Shown: piece after piece, positions 6,736 to 13,447 of the stretch
Layout: each line of letters begins with the position of its first letter
How positions within the stretch are numbered: the first letter of the stretch is position 1
Assembly (NCBI RefSeq): GCF_900538805.1
Contig: NZ_UPZP01000033.1
Coordinates: forward strand, 1 to 22,753
Origin: an uncultured Dialister sp.
GTDB taxonomy: Bacteria; Bacillota; Negativicutes; Veillonellales; Dialisteraceae
Direction of reading: 5' to 3'
DNA: 22,753 nucleotides
Notes under the pieces: model-generated
Database searches by the model: none
Told to the model about the DNA's origin: nothing
Seen by the model: the letters and a program-made list of their open reading frames with translations, nothing else
Translations under genes and position numbers: made by a program

Positions 6736-7533
6736 TTATTTACCTGCCATGGCGTCTGATTTCTCAAGGCAGGCCTTCACTCCGTCCATGAGGGCAGCGC
6801 GGATGCCGTCCCTTTCCATGGCATGGATGCCTGCAATGGTGGTGCCGCCGGGGCTTGTCACCTGGTCCCTGAGTTCTGCCGGATGCTTTCCTGTTTCCAG
6901 CACCATTTTCGCAGCGCCGTAGAGTGTCTGCGCCGCCGCTTCGATGGCCAGTTTCCGGGGAAGACCGATGAGCACCCCCGCATCGGCCAGGGCGTCAATG
7001 ATCACAAAGGCATATCCCGGACCGGCGCCGGAAAGGGCGCCCAGCTCGTCAAGCTGCCGCTCCGTCACCACCGCTTCCTTTCCCAGGGCAGAGAAAATAT
7101 CCTCCGCTTCTTTGATGAAATCGGGAGACGCCTTCTTTCCCGGTGCAATGGCTGCCATGCCTTCCCCTACGGAAGCAGGGGTATTGGGCATGACGCGGAT
7201 GACCTCCGTCCCTTCCGGAAGGGCGCCTTCCAGGGAGGAGAGAGTCACCGCCGCTGCAATAGAAAGAACCCGGGATGGATGATACCGGGATATTTCCTGA
7301 AGCACTCCCGGCACCACATTGGGCTTTACCGCCAGAATCACCAGGTCCGCTTCCTTCGCTTCACTGCCGTCCATGGAAGGATGGACGCCATAGCGGGCAG
7401 CCTTTTCCCGGGATGCTTCTTCGGAATGCTCTTTCACATATATTTCATCTTTTGACCACAGCCCTTTGGCCAGGCAGCCGGAGAGGATGGCCCCTCCCAT
7501 AGCGCCGCAGCCGAAAATCAGAATCTTCTTCAT
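6736..7533 (-). CDS. proC: Pyrroline-5-carboxylate reductase
   Basis: This enzyme catalyses the last step of proline synthesis, the NAD(P)H-dependent reduction of 1-pyrroline-5-carboxylate. The 265-aa length is normal. The N-terminal dinucleotide motif is FGCGAMGGAI (about 7-16). The ILAVKPNVV strand, VMPNTPASVGEG loop, LSGAGPGYAF motif and the C-terminal RDQVTSPGGTTIAG signature are all present, so it should be active. The start lies 2 bp after the sepF-like stop, with GGAAAGGA in the end of that gene as ribosome binding site. In many Firmicutes proC sits in the same yggS-sepF neighbourhood. Confidence 0.96.
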   Translation of the reverse strand: MKKILIFGCGAMGGAILSGCLAKGLWSKDEIYVKEHSEEASREKAARYGVHPSMDGSEAKEADLVILAVKPNVVPGVLQEISRYHPSRVLSIAAAVTLSSLEGALPEGTEVIRVMPNTPASVGEGMAAIAPGKKASPDFIKEAEDIFSALGKEAVVTERQLDELGALSGAGPGYAFVIIDALADAGVLIGLPRKLAIEAAAQTLYGAAKMVLETGKHPAELRDQVTSPGGTTIAGIHAMERDGIRAALMDGVKACLEKSDAMAGK

Positions 7534-7535
7534 TT

Positions 7536-7958
7536 CTACGGTCCTTTCCAGGTCGGAATGCCTGAAACAAATGCCAGCCGGTCTTCATGAAGATCCACCG
7601 TAGACGGAACGCAGATGAGCACGTCATCATTGAGGAGCATCACATCTCCATGGGCCATGTAGACGGCGCCGCTCATGAAATCCACAAAGCGGCTGGCCAC
7701 TTCATCATCCACATTATCATTCAGAACAACCATGACCGTCATGCCCCTTGCCAGGGCATCCACAGCATGGCGGGCATCACCGTAGGAGCCGGGAACGAGG
7801 ATATCCACTTCCTGGGGACGGATGCTCCTGGCCGGCAGCGCGCCTGCCGCCGGAATATCTTCCCCCTCTTCCCGTTCCGATTCCTCATAGCTCTCTTCTT
7901 CGGGAGTTTCTTCAAACTGGTTTTTCAGCCAGCTCACTCCCTTGGAAAGAAAAGACAT
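7536..7958 (-). CDS. Second, divergent SepF-family protein
   Basis: This 140-aa protein has an N-terminal amphipathic stretch (MSFLSKGVSWLKNQF), an acidic linker, and a SepF (DUF552) fold from about residue 48 (VDILVPGSYGDARHAVDAL, then VMVVLNDNVDDEVASRFVDFMSGAVYMAHGD in shorter blocks). SepF anchors FtsZ to the membrane. It differs from the gene immediately upstream: the usual NP-x-x-Y is VPGSYGD and the canonical YALDG is YMAHG. Its start overlaps the upstream sepF stop (TGATG), so the two are made together. It may be a partner or modulator of the canonical SepF, or may have another role. The fold assignment is firm; the function is inference. Confidence 0.85.
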   Translation of the reverse strand: MSFLSKGVSWLKNQFEETPEEESYEESEREEGEDIPAAGALPARSIRPQEVDILVPGSYGDARHAVDALARGMTVMVVLNDNVDDEVASRFVDFMSGAVYMAHGDVMLLNDDVLICVPSTVDLHEDRLAFVSGIPTWKGP

Positions 7959-8461
7959 CAGCCCTCTGGAGCCTCAGGTCCCTGAGGTGTCTGGGCGTTC
8001 CACTGCGGTGCTGCCGGTGCCTGCTGCTGATCCTGATAGGCAGCGAAATTTTCACGGGATACGCTCATGTTATTCGGCGCGCAGAGATAAATGTTTTCGG
8101 AAATCTGGTCGATGCGGCCGTCCAGTGCATACATGATGCCCTGTACGAAATCCACAATCCGCTGTGCTTCATCGGCGTCGGTTTTTTCCATATTCATCAC
8201 CACCGGGCGCATGGCCTTCAGATGATCGCCGATTTTTTCAGCATCGCCGTAGCTCTTGGGATTCACCACCACCATGGTATAGGGTTTGGCAGCCTGCCGC
8301 GGCTGGGCGGTGCGGCCGATACCTCTTACCGGGGAAACGGCGGACGGACGGGGCGGCACGGGAGCGGAAGGGCTTGCCGGCGCTTCCTCCTCCATTTCCT
8401 CTTCCCTTTCATCCTCATCCCTGTCTACAAACTGGTCCTTAAATTTATCAAGCAGACTCAT
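7958..8461 (-). CDS. sepF: Cell-division protein SepF (canonical copy)
   Basis: This 167-aa protein has the SepF pattern: an N-terminal membrane-targeting helix (MSLLDKFKDQFV), an acidic/Pro-rich linker to about residue 60, then the core domain with VVVNPKSYGDAEKIGDHL, RPVVMNME, AQRIVDFVQGIMYALDG and ISENIYLCAPNNMSVS. SepF polymerises and tethers FtsZ at the septum. A C-terminal Gln/Pro/Ala-rich tail of about 25 residues is extra. It lies 12 bp downstream of yggS (ylmE position) and overlaps the second SepF gene by one base. A strong GAGAGG-type ribosome binding site lies upstream. Confidence 0.93.
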   Translation of the reverse strand: MSLLDKFKDQFVDRDEDEREEEMEEEAPASPSAPVPPRPSAVSPVRGIGRTAQPRQAAKPYTMVVVNPKSYGDAEKIGDHLKAMRPVVMNMEKTDADEAQRIVDFVQGIMYALDGRIDQISENIYLCAPNNMSVSRENFAAYQDQQQAPAAPQWNAQTPQGPEAPEG

Positions 8462-8473
8462 TTTTTTCTCCTC

Positions 8474-9163
8474 TCAATGGTAGTGTCTTTCGCCAAAAAT
8501 GGCTGTGCCTATGCGCACCATATTGGCTCCTTCTTCAATAGCAATTTCAAAATCATGGGTCATTCCCATGGACAGGATAGAAATCTGCCCTTCGGGAAAT
8601 TCTTTTTTCATGTCATTCCACATGCTGTGGGCTTTGCGGAATACGGGACGGGTCTTTTCCACATCCTCATAGGCCGGCGCCATGCACATGAGCCCCTTCA
8701 CCCGGATATGGGAAAGGGCTTTGGCTGTTTCCACAGCGTCCTTCATATCATCCGGCGAAAGGCCATACTTCGATTCTTCACCGGAAATATTGAATTCCAG
8801 GAGTACATCCTGCACCTTGCCGATTTCCCCGGCCCGCCGGTCGATTTCCTTCATGATATCAAGGGAATCGGCTGACTGGATGAGGTCCGCCATGGCCACT
8901 GCCTTTTTCACTTTATTCTTCTGTAAATGTCCCTGCAGATTCCAAACCACCGGAAGTTTCAAGGCCTTGAACTTCTCTTCCATTTCCTGGACCCGGTTTT
9001 CTCCCACCTGGGTCACTCCCAGATGAATGGCTTCTTCCATATCCTCCAGAGGATGGAACTTCGTCACCGCCACCAGGGTCACTTCCTGCCCATAGGGAGA
9101 ACGCTTCCTGGCCGATTCTATCCGGTCCATTACATGGGCTAATCTTTCTTTGATTTCTGACAT
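8474..9163 (-). CDS. yggS: YggS/YlmE family PLP-binding homeostasis protein
   Basis: This 229-aa protein binds pyridoxal 5'-phosphate and helps control cellular PLP and amino-acid balance; no catalytic reaction is established for the family. The PLP lysine is in LVAVTKFHP (about residue 35), and IGENRVQE-like VGENRVQEMEEK follows. The C-terminal phosphate-binding part has LSMGMTHDFEIAIEEGANMVRIGTAIFG. It is the first gene of the ylm-type cluster (yggS, sepF, sepF-like, proC, ylmH, divIVA, speE). The ATG at 9163 has only a modest AAGG/GGGG site upstream. Confidence 0.95.
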   Translation of the reverse strand: MSEIKERLAHVMDRIESARKRSPYGQEVTLVAVTKFHPLEDMEEAIHLGVTQVGENRVQEMEEKFKALKLPVVWNLQGHLQKNKVKKAVAMADLIQSADSLDIMKEIDRRAGEIGKVQDVLLEFNISGEESKYGLSPDDMKDAVETAKALSHIRVKGLMCMAPAYEDVEKTRPVFRKAHSMWNDMKKEFPEGQISILSMGMTHDFEIAIEEGANMVRIGTAIFGERHYH

Positions 9164-9234
9164 AGCCCCGCCTTCTTTGCTAGTGTTTTTCGCATATCCA
9201 CCGTATGTAGGGAAAATGGATATACCTAGAGATT

Positions 9235-9240
9235 ATTATA
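9235..9240 (-). promoter_or_regulatory. -10 box candidate for the yggS cluster
   Basis: TATAAT reads on the minus strand at 9240-9235, about 72 bp before yggS. No good -35 is found at 16-18 bp (a T-run instead). The site lies beside the IS right end, so insertion of the element may have replaced or changed upstream promoter sequence. Confidence 0.4.
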
Positions 9241-9278
9241 TCACAGTTATTTGGGAGAAAAAACAGTAAAAATGGATT

Positions 9279-9418
9279 GTGAACGTATTCCCGCCTATAG
9301 AGGTGGGAGCTTCCTGCTTCAACGAGAACAGCACCACGGACTCCAAAGAGTTGCGGCGGCTTACACACTCTCCACAGGCGTAGATTTCCGTGCGCCCCAC
9401 GGTATTTTATGGATTACG
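9279..9418 (-). ncRNA. Predicted omega RNA (reRNA) scaffold and IS right end
   Basis: Minus-strand sequence after the tnpB stop is long and non-coding and ends in a hairpin (TCCCACC/GGCGGGA around 9289-9308) followed by GTTCAC at 9284-9279. This is the usual layout of IS605-type right ends, where the RNA scaffold for TnpB overlaps or follows the 3' end of tnpB and the guide is the DNA just past the element. The implied guide would begin at 9278 and read towards lower coordinates (AATCCATTTTTACTG...). The 5' limit of the RNA is not visible and may lie inside tnpB. Confidence 0.65.
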
Positions 9419-10534
9419 TCAGGCAAATATCCGCCTGGCTTCTTCTCGGATATTTATGGCGGCGTTCTTATCGCGGTCATGATGACTGCCACATTTAGGG
9501 CAATCCCATTCTCGTACAGATAAGTCCCTGGTTTTGTGGTTCTGATATCCGCAAACATGGCACAGCTGGCTGCTTGGATACCACTTGTCTATCTTGATAA
9601 GCTTTTTGCCTTGCCAAGCCAGCTTATATTCCAGCATGTTCGTGAACATATTCCAACCATTATCAGCTACGGATTTGCCAAAGCTGAACTTGCCACCCTT
9701 TTTCCGCTTGGCCATCGCTTTTACGCTAATATCCTCAATTCCAATGGCATCATAGCGGTCTGCAAGGTAGCGGGCCTTCTTATGCAGGAAATCCCGCCGT
9801 TGATTGGCCACTTTCTCATGGAGAATAGCTACACGCAGTCTTTGTTTTTCTCTGTTGTGACTTCCTTTCTGCTTTTGGGATAGCTTCCGCTGTGCCTTAG
9901 CCAATCTCTTCTCTGCCTTTCGCAGGAAATCGGGATACTCAGCATTCTCCTCATCGGAAGCCACATACAAACCGTGCATCGCAAAATCCAGCCCCAGGAA
10001 GGTCTTCGGTATGACAGGGAGTACTTGGTTTTCATACTCCACCAGCATACTGATATAGTACTTTCCTGATGGCGTCTTGCTGATGGTTACGGTTTTTATG
10101 ATACTGTTCTCCGGCAAGGGACGATGCTGGCATAATTTCACCCAGCCAACTTTCGGCAGTTTCACCTTATGGTCCTTGATTCGGACGGAGCCTTTCTGGT
10201 TATTCGTGGAATACGAAGCACGACTATTCTTCTTGGACTTGAAGCGCGGCTTGCCGAAATGCCGTCTGTCATTCCAAAAGTGGCTGTAGGCCTTATTCAG
10301 GTTCATTTGGGCATTGGCAAGGGCTAAACTATCTACTTCCTTTAGCCAAGGGAATTCTTCCTTGTACTGCGCAGGCGTGTTATTCAGCTTTTGGCCTGTT
10401 TCCTTATAATAGTCAATGCGGTCACTCAGCATCTTGTTGTAGATGAATCGGACACACCCAAAGGTCTTGGCAAACATCATTTTCTGTGCCGTTGTCGGAT
10501 AGATTCTGTATCGGTATGCCTTATTCACTATCAT
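9419..10534 (-). CDS. tnpB: RNA-guided endonuclease TnpB
   Basis: This 371-aa protein has the full TnpB layout: an N-terminal HTH-type region (NKAYRYRIYPTTAQ), the OrfB/RuvC-like core and a Cys4 zinc finger. The RuvC residues are visible as Asp in FLGLDFAMHG (about 183), Glu in IGIEDISV (about 267) and Asp in HDRDKNAAINI (about 353-355). Zinc cysteines are CHVC and CPKC (about 325-348). All three acidic residues are kept, so the nuclease is probably active. TnpB cuts DNA using the omega RNA from the right end and favours retention of the element. I chose the ATG at 10534 by the family N-terminus (MIVNKAY); an in-frame GTG at 10564 is an alternative. Confidence 0.93.
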   Translation of the reverse strand: MIVNKAYRYRIYPTTAQKMMFAKTFGCVRFIYNKMLSDRIDYYKETGQKLNNTPAQYKEEFPWLKEVDSLALANAQMNLNKAYSHFWNDRRHFGKPRFKSKKNSRASYSTNNQKGSVRIKDHKVKLPKVGWVKLCQHRPLPENSIIKTVTISKTPSGKYYISMLVEYENQVLPVIPKTFLGLDFAMHGLYVASDEENAEYPDFLRKAEKRLAKAQRKLSQKQKGSHNREKQRLRVAILHEKVANQRRDFLHKKARYLADRYDAIGIEDISVKAMAKRKKGGKFSFGKSVADNGWNMFTNMLEYKLAWQGKKLIKIDKWYPSSQLCHVCGYQNHKTRDLSVREWDCPKCGSHHDRDKNAAINIREEARRIFA

Positions 10535-10607
10535 CACCTGCCTTGACTTTCCAAATCCGTTCACCCTTACTACTGATTATACTGCAAATCAACTTGTGAA
10601 GACATTG

Positions 10608-10638
10608 TTTTTCTGATGGCATCGAGCCCTCAGAAAAA
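10608..10638. repeat. Hairpin near the left end of the IS element
   Basis: TTTTTCTGA (10608-10616) pairs perfectly with TCAGAAAAA (10630-10638), with GGC/GCC extending the stem inside. Its position upstream of tnpB fits the left-end imperfect palindrome of IS200/IS605 elements. It could also act as a terminator for transcripts entering from either side. Confidence 0.55.
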
Positions 10639-10770
10639 CCTGCAATTCATCTCACCGTCTAAAGAGGGGGGAGACTTCTTGCAGAATCAGGTTAAACAAG
10701 GTGAATCCATGGAGAAGTCAAAGAAGGGATATGGGATTTCCCCCCAATCACAACGATGCCCCCGCCCTGC

Positions 10771-10917
10771 TGTCATTTTGACCGCAGCGAAGGGGAGTGG
10801 AGAAATCTCACGCCCAAATGGTGCACGCCGCAATGGGTACAGAAAATTTCTCCCCCTCTTCACTATCTCCATGAACCGCCCGCATCATTCCGTTTCTATC
10901 TTCCGCTCGAAATGACA
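10771..10917. repeat. Dispersed palindromic repeat, complete but degenerate copy
   Basis: The left end TGTCATTTTGACCGCAG (10771-10787) is a degenerate inverted copy of the right end TTCCGCTCGAAATGACA (10901-10917). The inner arm GAGTGGAGAAATCTC occurs at 10796-10810, as at 1-15. The 147-bp length and order of parts match the 15139-15327 copy. A fragment with CCGGAATGACAG lies at about 11099-11111. The surrounding 10639-10980 stretch has no gene that I can support. Confidence 0.75.
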
Positions 10918-10980
10918 ACGGTGCGAAACAGCATTTGTGCCATTTCGAAAGTCTCCGGGATAAATAAAGAAAACAGAAAA

Positions 10981-11012
10981 GCCGTGAAAAATGTTCAGTC
11001 ATTTTTCACGGC
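10981..11012 (-). terminator. Terminator of the pheC-trpX operon
   Basis: A perfect 13-bp stem (10981-10993/11000-11012) with a 6-nt loop is followed on the minus strand by UUUUCUGUUUU. It lies 138 bp after the trpX-like stop. The plus-strand tail TTATTT is poorer, so minus-strand use is favoured. Confidence 0.88.
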
Positions 11013-11150
11013 TTATTTACATCATCGATTTCCTTCCCCCGCACCGGTGTTTACTGCTTTTGTCCCCACGGCCCGGTGTACAAAGATTCTTCGCTGGCCC
11101 CCGGAATGACAGTGCCCGGTGGGAGGGAAATTACGCAGGGCTCTTCTCCC

Positions 11151-12146
11151 TTATACCATCTGTGCTTTCTTTGCGATTTCATCGGGGATTTTGATGCCCA
11201 GAATTTCTGCGTCCTTCTTGTTGATGACGATGGTGTATTCCTTCTGGTGCTGGATGGCTGCGGTTTCCGGCTTAATCTTGCCGTCCAGGATGTCGGCGGC
11301 CATGTGTCCGGTCTGGACGCCCAGCTTGTAGTAGTCCACGGAGAGGGCGGCCAGGGCGCCGTCTTTGGCCATAATGTCAGCCCCTACGATGACCGGAATC
11401 TTATTGGCATCGGTGACCTTCATGAGGGTGGGGATGGAGGAGGCCAGGGTATTGTCGGTGGGTACATAGATGAAATCTACTTTGCCTGCCAGGGATTCGG
11501 CCACCTGCTGGATGTCGTTCACGCTGTTCACAGTCCGTTCTTCCACGGCCAGGTTGTTTCTCTTGCAGTAGTCCTTCATCATGTTGGCCTGGACTTCACT
11601 GTTCACTTCGCTGGAGGAGTAAATGAGGCCTACGGTCTTCGCATTGGGCACCAGGGCTCTTCCCAGGTCCATCTGGGCATCGATGGACGCCAGGTCGCTG
11701 ACGCCGGTGACGTTGCCGCCGGGCTTTTCATCATTCTTCACCAGCTTGGCGGTGGTGTAGTCCGTAATGGCGGTGCCTACGATGGGGATGTCCTTGATTT
11801 CATTGGCCACTGCCTGGGCCGCCGGGGTGGCGATGGCACAGATGAGCTTCGGATTTTCCGATTTGAAACGGGACGCGATGGTCTTCAGGTTGGACTGGTC
11901 ACCCTGGGCATTCTGCTGGTCAAAGGTGACTTTATCCTCACCGTATCCCCTTTCCTTCAAGCCGTCTACGAAGCCCTTATTGGCCTGGTCAAGGGAACCA
12001 TGCTGCACAATCTGCACTACGCCGATAATGGGCTTTCCGGAAGCAGAGCCTGCGCCTCCCTGGGACTGACTATTGCCGCATCCGCCATAAACCAGTGCTG
12101 CTGCTGCCAAAACTGCTGCCATACTCATTTTCATCCATGTCTTCAT
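11151..12146 (-). CDS. trpX: TrpX-like ABC substrate-binding lipoprotein (ABC_sub_bind family)
   Basis: This 331-aa protein belongs to the PF04392/COG2984 family of binding proteins. The N-terminus is a lipoprotein signal with the acceptor Cys at residue 23 (VYGGC), so it should be membrane-anchored outside the cytoplasm. Blocks such as IGVVQIVQHGSLDQANKGF, ATPAAQAVANEIKDIPIVGTAITD and IPVIVGADIMAKDGALAALSVDYYKLG are typical. T-box regulated members (trpXYZ) are predicted aromatic amino-acid transporters. Here it is the second gene after a Phe T-box, 36 bp behind pheC, with GGGAGG before its ATG. No trpY permease or trpZ ATPase follows; a terminator does. The ligand is inferred as Phe/Tyr/Trp or a precursor. 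Confidence 0.85.
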   Translation of the reverse strand: MKTWMKMSMAAVLAAAALVYGGCGNSQSQGGAGSASGKPIIGVVQIVQHGSLDQANKGFVDGLKERGYGEDKVTFDQQNAQGDQSNLKTIASRFKSENPKLICAIATPAAQAVANEIKDIPIVGTAITDYTTAKLVKNDEKPGGNVTGVSDLASIDAQMDLGRALVPNAKTVGLIYSSSEVNSEVQANMMKDYCKRNNLAVEERTVNSVNDIQQVAESLAGKVDFIYVPTDNTLASSIPTLMKVTDANKIPVIVGADIMAKDGALAALSVDYYKLGVQTGHMAADILDGKIKPETAAIQHQKEYTIVINKKDAEILGIKIPDEIAKKAQMV

Positions 12147-12182
12147 TTGTATTTCCTCCCAAATTCCTATACTGCCTGATTT

Positions 12183-12962
12183 TTATTTAATGTATGTATC
12201 TTCCAGTGCATCCATGGTCCCATCGGTTTCCATTTCCGCCAGGAAGAAATTCACATAATTCAGGAAATCCTGGTCTCCCTTTGCCATGAGGGCGCCGAAG
12301 CGGCTCCTGGTAAAGGGCTTGTCCACCAGCGGCGCCGCCAGCTTTTCATTCATGCGCACATACCGGCGGGCTTCCATGGTTTCCGTAATCATGATATCCG
12401 CCTTTCCTTCTGCGATGAGGGAAGGGATTTCCGCATTCTTCTCATGAATGATTAAAGTGGCGTGGGGCAGGCGGGACTTTGCAAATTTCTCATTCGTTCC
12501 GCCGGGATTCACCATGACCTTCACCTCCGGCCGGTCCAGGTCTTTGAGGGATTTGTACTTTCCTTCCTCCCCCTTCCGGCAGAGAATGGTCTTGCCGAAG
12601 AGAAGGTAGCCGTCCGACATGGCCAGGGTCCTTTCCCTGTCGAAGGTCCTTGTAATGCCGCAGAGGGCCAGGTCAAACTTTCCTGCCGCCGCATCGGCGG
12701 AGAGTGTCTTCCAAGTGGTAGGCACGTATTCCACCTTCACATGAAGGGAATCCGCCAGCTTTTCTGCCAGTTCTGTATCAAAGCCCTCATACTTTCCATC
12801 AGCGTCCTTATAGGACATGGGCCGATAATCGCCAGTGGTGCCTACTTTCAAGGTGCCCCGGGCTGCAATATCCTCCAGGTGCGCCGCCCAAACACTTCCG
12901 GCGCCTCCCAGAAGGAGCGCTGCCGCCAGGAGCGCTGCACCTGCTATTTTCTTCCTGTTCAT
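12183..12962 (-). CDS. pheC: Secreted cyclohexadienyl (prephenate/arogenate) dehydratase PheC
   Basis: PheC converts prephenate to phenylpyruvate, or arogenate to phenylalanine, and descends from amino-acid solute-binding proteins. The 259-aa chain has a cleavable signal (SVWA-AH, about residue 26) and no lipobox Cys. The mature part has the blocks that tie it to Pseudomonas PheC rather than to a transporter protein: GTTGDYRPMSYK (41-52), VPTTW (80-84), VNPGGTNEKFA (151-161) and ITETMEARR (192-200). Glu197 aligns with the general-acid Glu of the Pseudomonas enzyme (from memory). A family-3 binding protein remains possible. The ATG at 12962 has GGGAGGATGG upstream; longer in-frame starts lie inside the T-box terminator region. 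The Phe T-box in front supports the assignment. Confidence 0.85.
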   Translation of the reverse strand: MNRKKIAGAALLAAALLLGGAGSVWAAHLEDIAARGTLKVGTTGDYRPMSYKDADGKYEGFDTELAEKLADSLHVKVEYVPTTWKTLSADAAAGKFDLALCGITRTFDRERTLAMSDGYLLFGKTILCRKGEEGKYKSLKDLDRPEVKVMVNPGGTNEKFAKSRLPHATLIIHEKNAEIPSLIAEGKADIMITETMEARRYVRMNEKLAAPLVDKPFTRSRFGALMAKGDQDFLNYVNFFLAEMETDGTMDALEDTYIK

Positions 12963-13005
12963 CTTCCATCCTCCCATACTTTCTTTATTTTTTATGAAAA
13001 TAAAA

Positions 13006-13033
13006 GTCCCCTGCCTATTGCTAAGCAAGGGAC
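13006..13033 (-). terminator. T-box terminator 2
   Basis: On the minus strand GUCCCUUGC (13033-13025) pairs with GCAGGGGAC (13014-13006), followed by UUUUAUUUU. The 5' arm overlaps the CCCU that closes the second antiterminator, the canonical T-box arrangement. Confidence 0.9.
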
Positions 13034-13078
13034 GACGGGACACATCGCGGTACCACCCTGTTTACCTGAATAAAACAC

Positions 13079-13121
13079 AAAAGGGTGGTACCCAAGGGAC
13101 GGATTATCCGTGGTACCACCC
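13079..13121 (-). terminator. T-box terminator 1
   Basis: GGGUGGUACC (13121-13112), which is the T-box itself, pairs perfectly with GGUACCACCC (13092-13083), enclosing the ACGGAU/AUCCGU hairpin. UUUUGUGUUUU follows. Here the T-box 5' arm rather than the 3' side of the antiterminator forms the terminator stem, unlike module 2. Confidence 0.82.
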
Positions 13122-13311
13122 AAATTATCTTCATCAGATCAACTCTACGCCCTGTAACGGAGGCACACGTCGCAGCCTACTCCTATTTCAGCCGCGCAGT
13201 TCAGGAAAGAACTTCCCCATTCCTCCGCCGCCGGTTCCCACCCTATGCCGGCTCTCTGCAGGACTTCTGAAATGAGTACTTTTTTCCATCAGCACTTTGT
13301 AATATGAGTCC

Positions 13312-13340
13312 ATTGTAGCCAATGAACCCGTCCTTGTCAA
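13312..13340 (-). promoter_or_regulatory. Promoter of the T-box/pheC/trpX operon
   Basis: TTGACA (13340-13335) and TACAAT (13317-13312) with an exact 17-bp spacer on the minus strand. The start at about 13305 lies just before Stem I of the T-box. The interval 13341-13447, up to the cyclase stop, shows no clear terminator, so some read-through from the upstream cyclase gene is possible. Confidence 0.9.
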
Positions 13341-13447
13341 GGGGAAATGAATGGGCTGGTGGGATAGTTGGTCAGGGAAGCATACCACCACCCATCATTA
13401 TGAGCACAGCAAAGAATCCCAATACCTGCCGTTAAGGAAGCGCCTTT

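Larger units (their letters stand above)
9279..10645 (-). mobile_element. IS605/IS1341-type element carrying tnpB only
   Basis: The element contains an intact tnpB, a right end at 9279 with a subterminal hairpin and GTTCAC, and a left-end palindrome at 10608-10638. No tnpA (Y1 transposase) is present, so it would need a TnpA from elsewhere to move. The right boundary is reasonably placed. The left boundary is approximate, because only the hairpin and not the cleavage site can be recognised. The element sits between the yggS promoter region and the repeat at 10771. Confidence 0.75.
13002..13306 (-). promoter_or_regulatory. T-box riboswitch, Phe (UUC) specifier, with two antiterminator/terminator modules
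   Basis: Minus-strand leader. Stem I shows AGUA on the 5' side of the specifier loop, distal AGAGAGCCGG...AACCGG, helix CUCAUUUC/GGAAUGGG, then GAAGUUC (13215-13209). By alignment with other leaders (GAA-N-codon) the specifier is UUC, Phe. Stem II/III elements follow. Then come two T-boxes. The first is GGGUGGUACCACGG (13121-13108) with its antiterminator closed by CGUCCC. The second is AGGGUGGUACCGCG (13059-13046). Each is followed by its own terminator. Only about 20 nt separate terminator 1 from T-box 2, so there is no second Stem I. Uncharged tRNA-Phe should allow read-through into pheC. Confidence 0.92.

Noticed and set aside
7748..8875. Plus-strand frame of about 375 codons opposite sepF and yggS
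   Set aside because: It is antisense to conserved genes; no start signal or recognisable domain.
11076..12179. Long plus-strand open frame opposite the trpX-like gene
   Set aside because: The minus-strand lipoprotein has signal, ribosome binding site and family motifs; the antisense translation has none.
12183..12962. Ordinary amino-acid ABC transporter binding protein
   Set aside because: Fold is the same, but the NPGGTNEKFA and TETMEAR blocks, absence of a lipobox and the Phe T-box favour PheC. Kept as an alternative in the entry.
13194..13206. Cys specifier (UGC after GAAC) in the T-box leader
   Set aside because: That GAAC lies past the helix that closes the specifier loop (GGAAA/UUUCC). 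In the correct fold the loop is GAAGUUC at 13215-13209, giving UUC.
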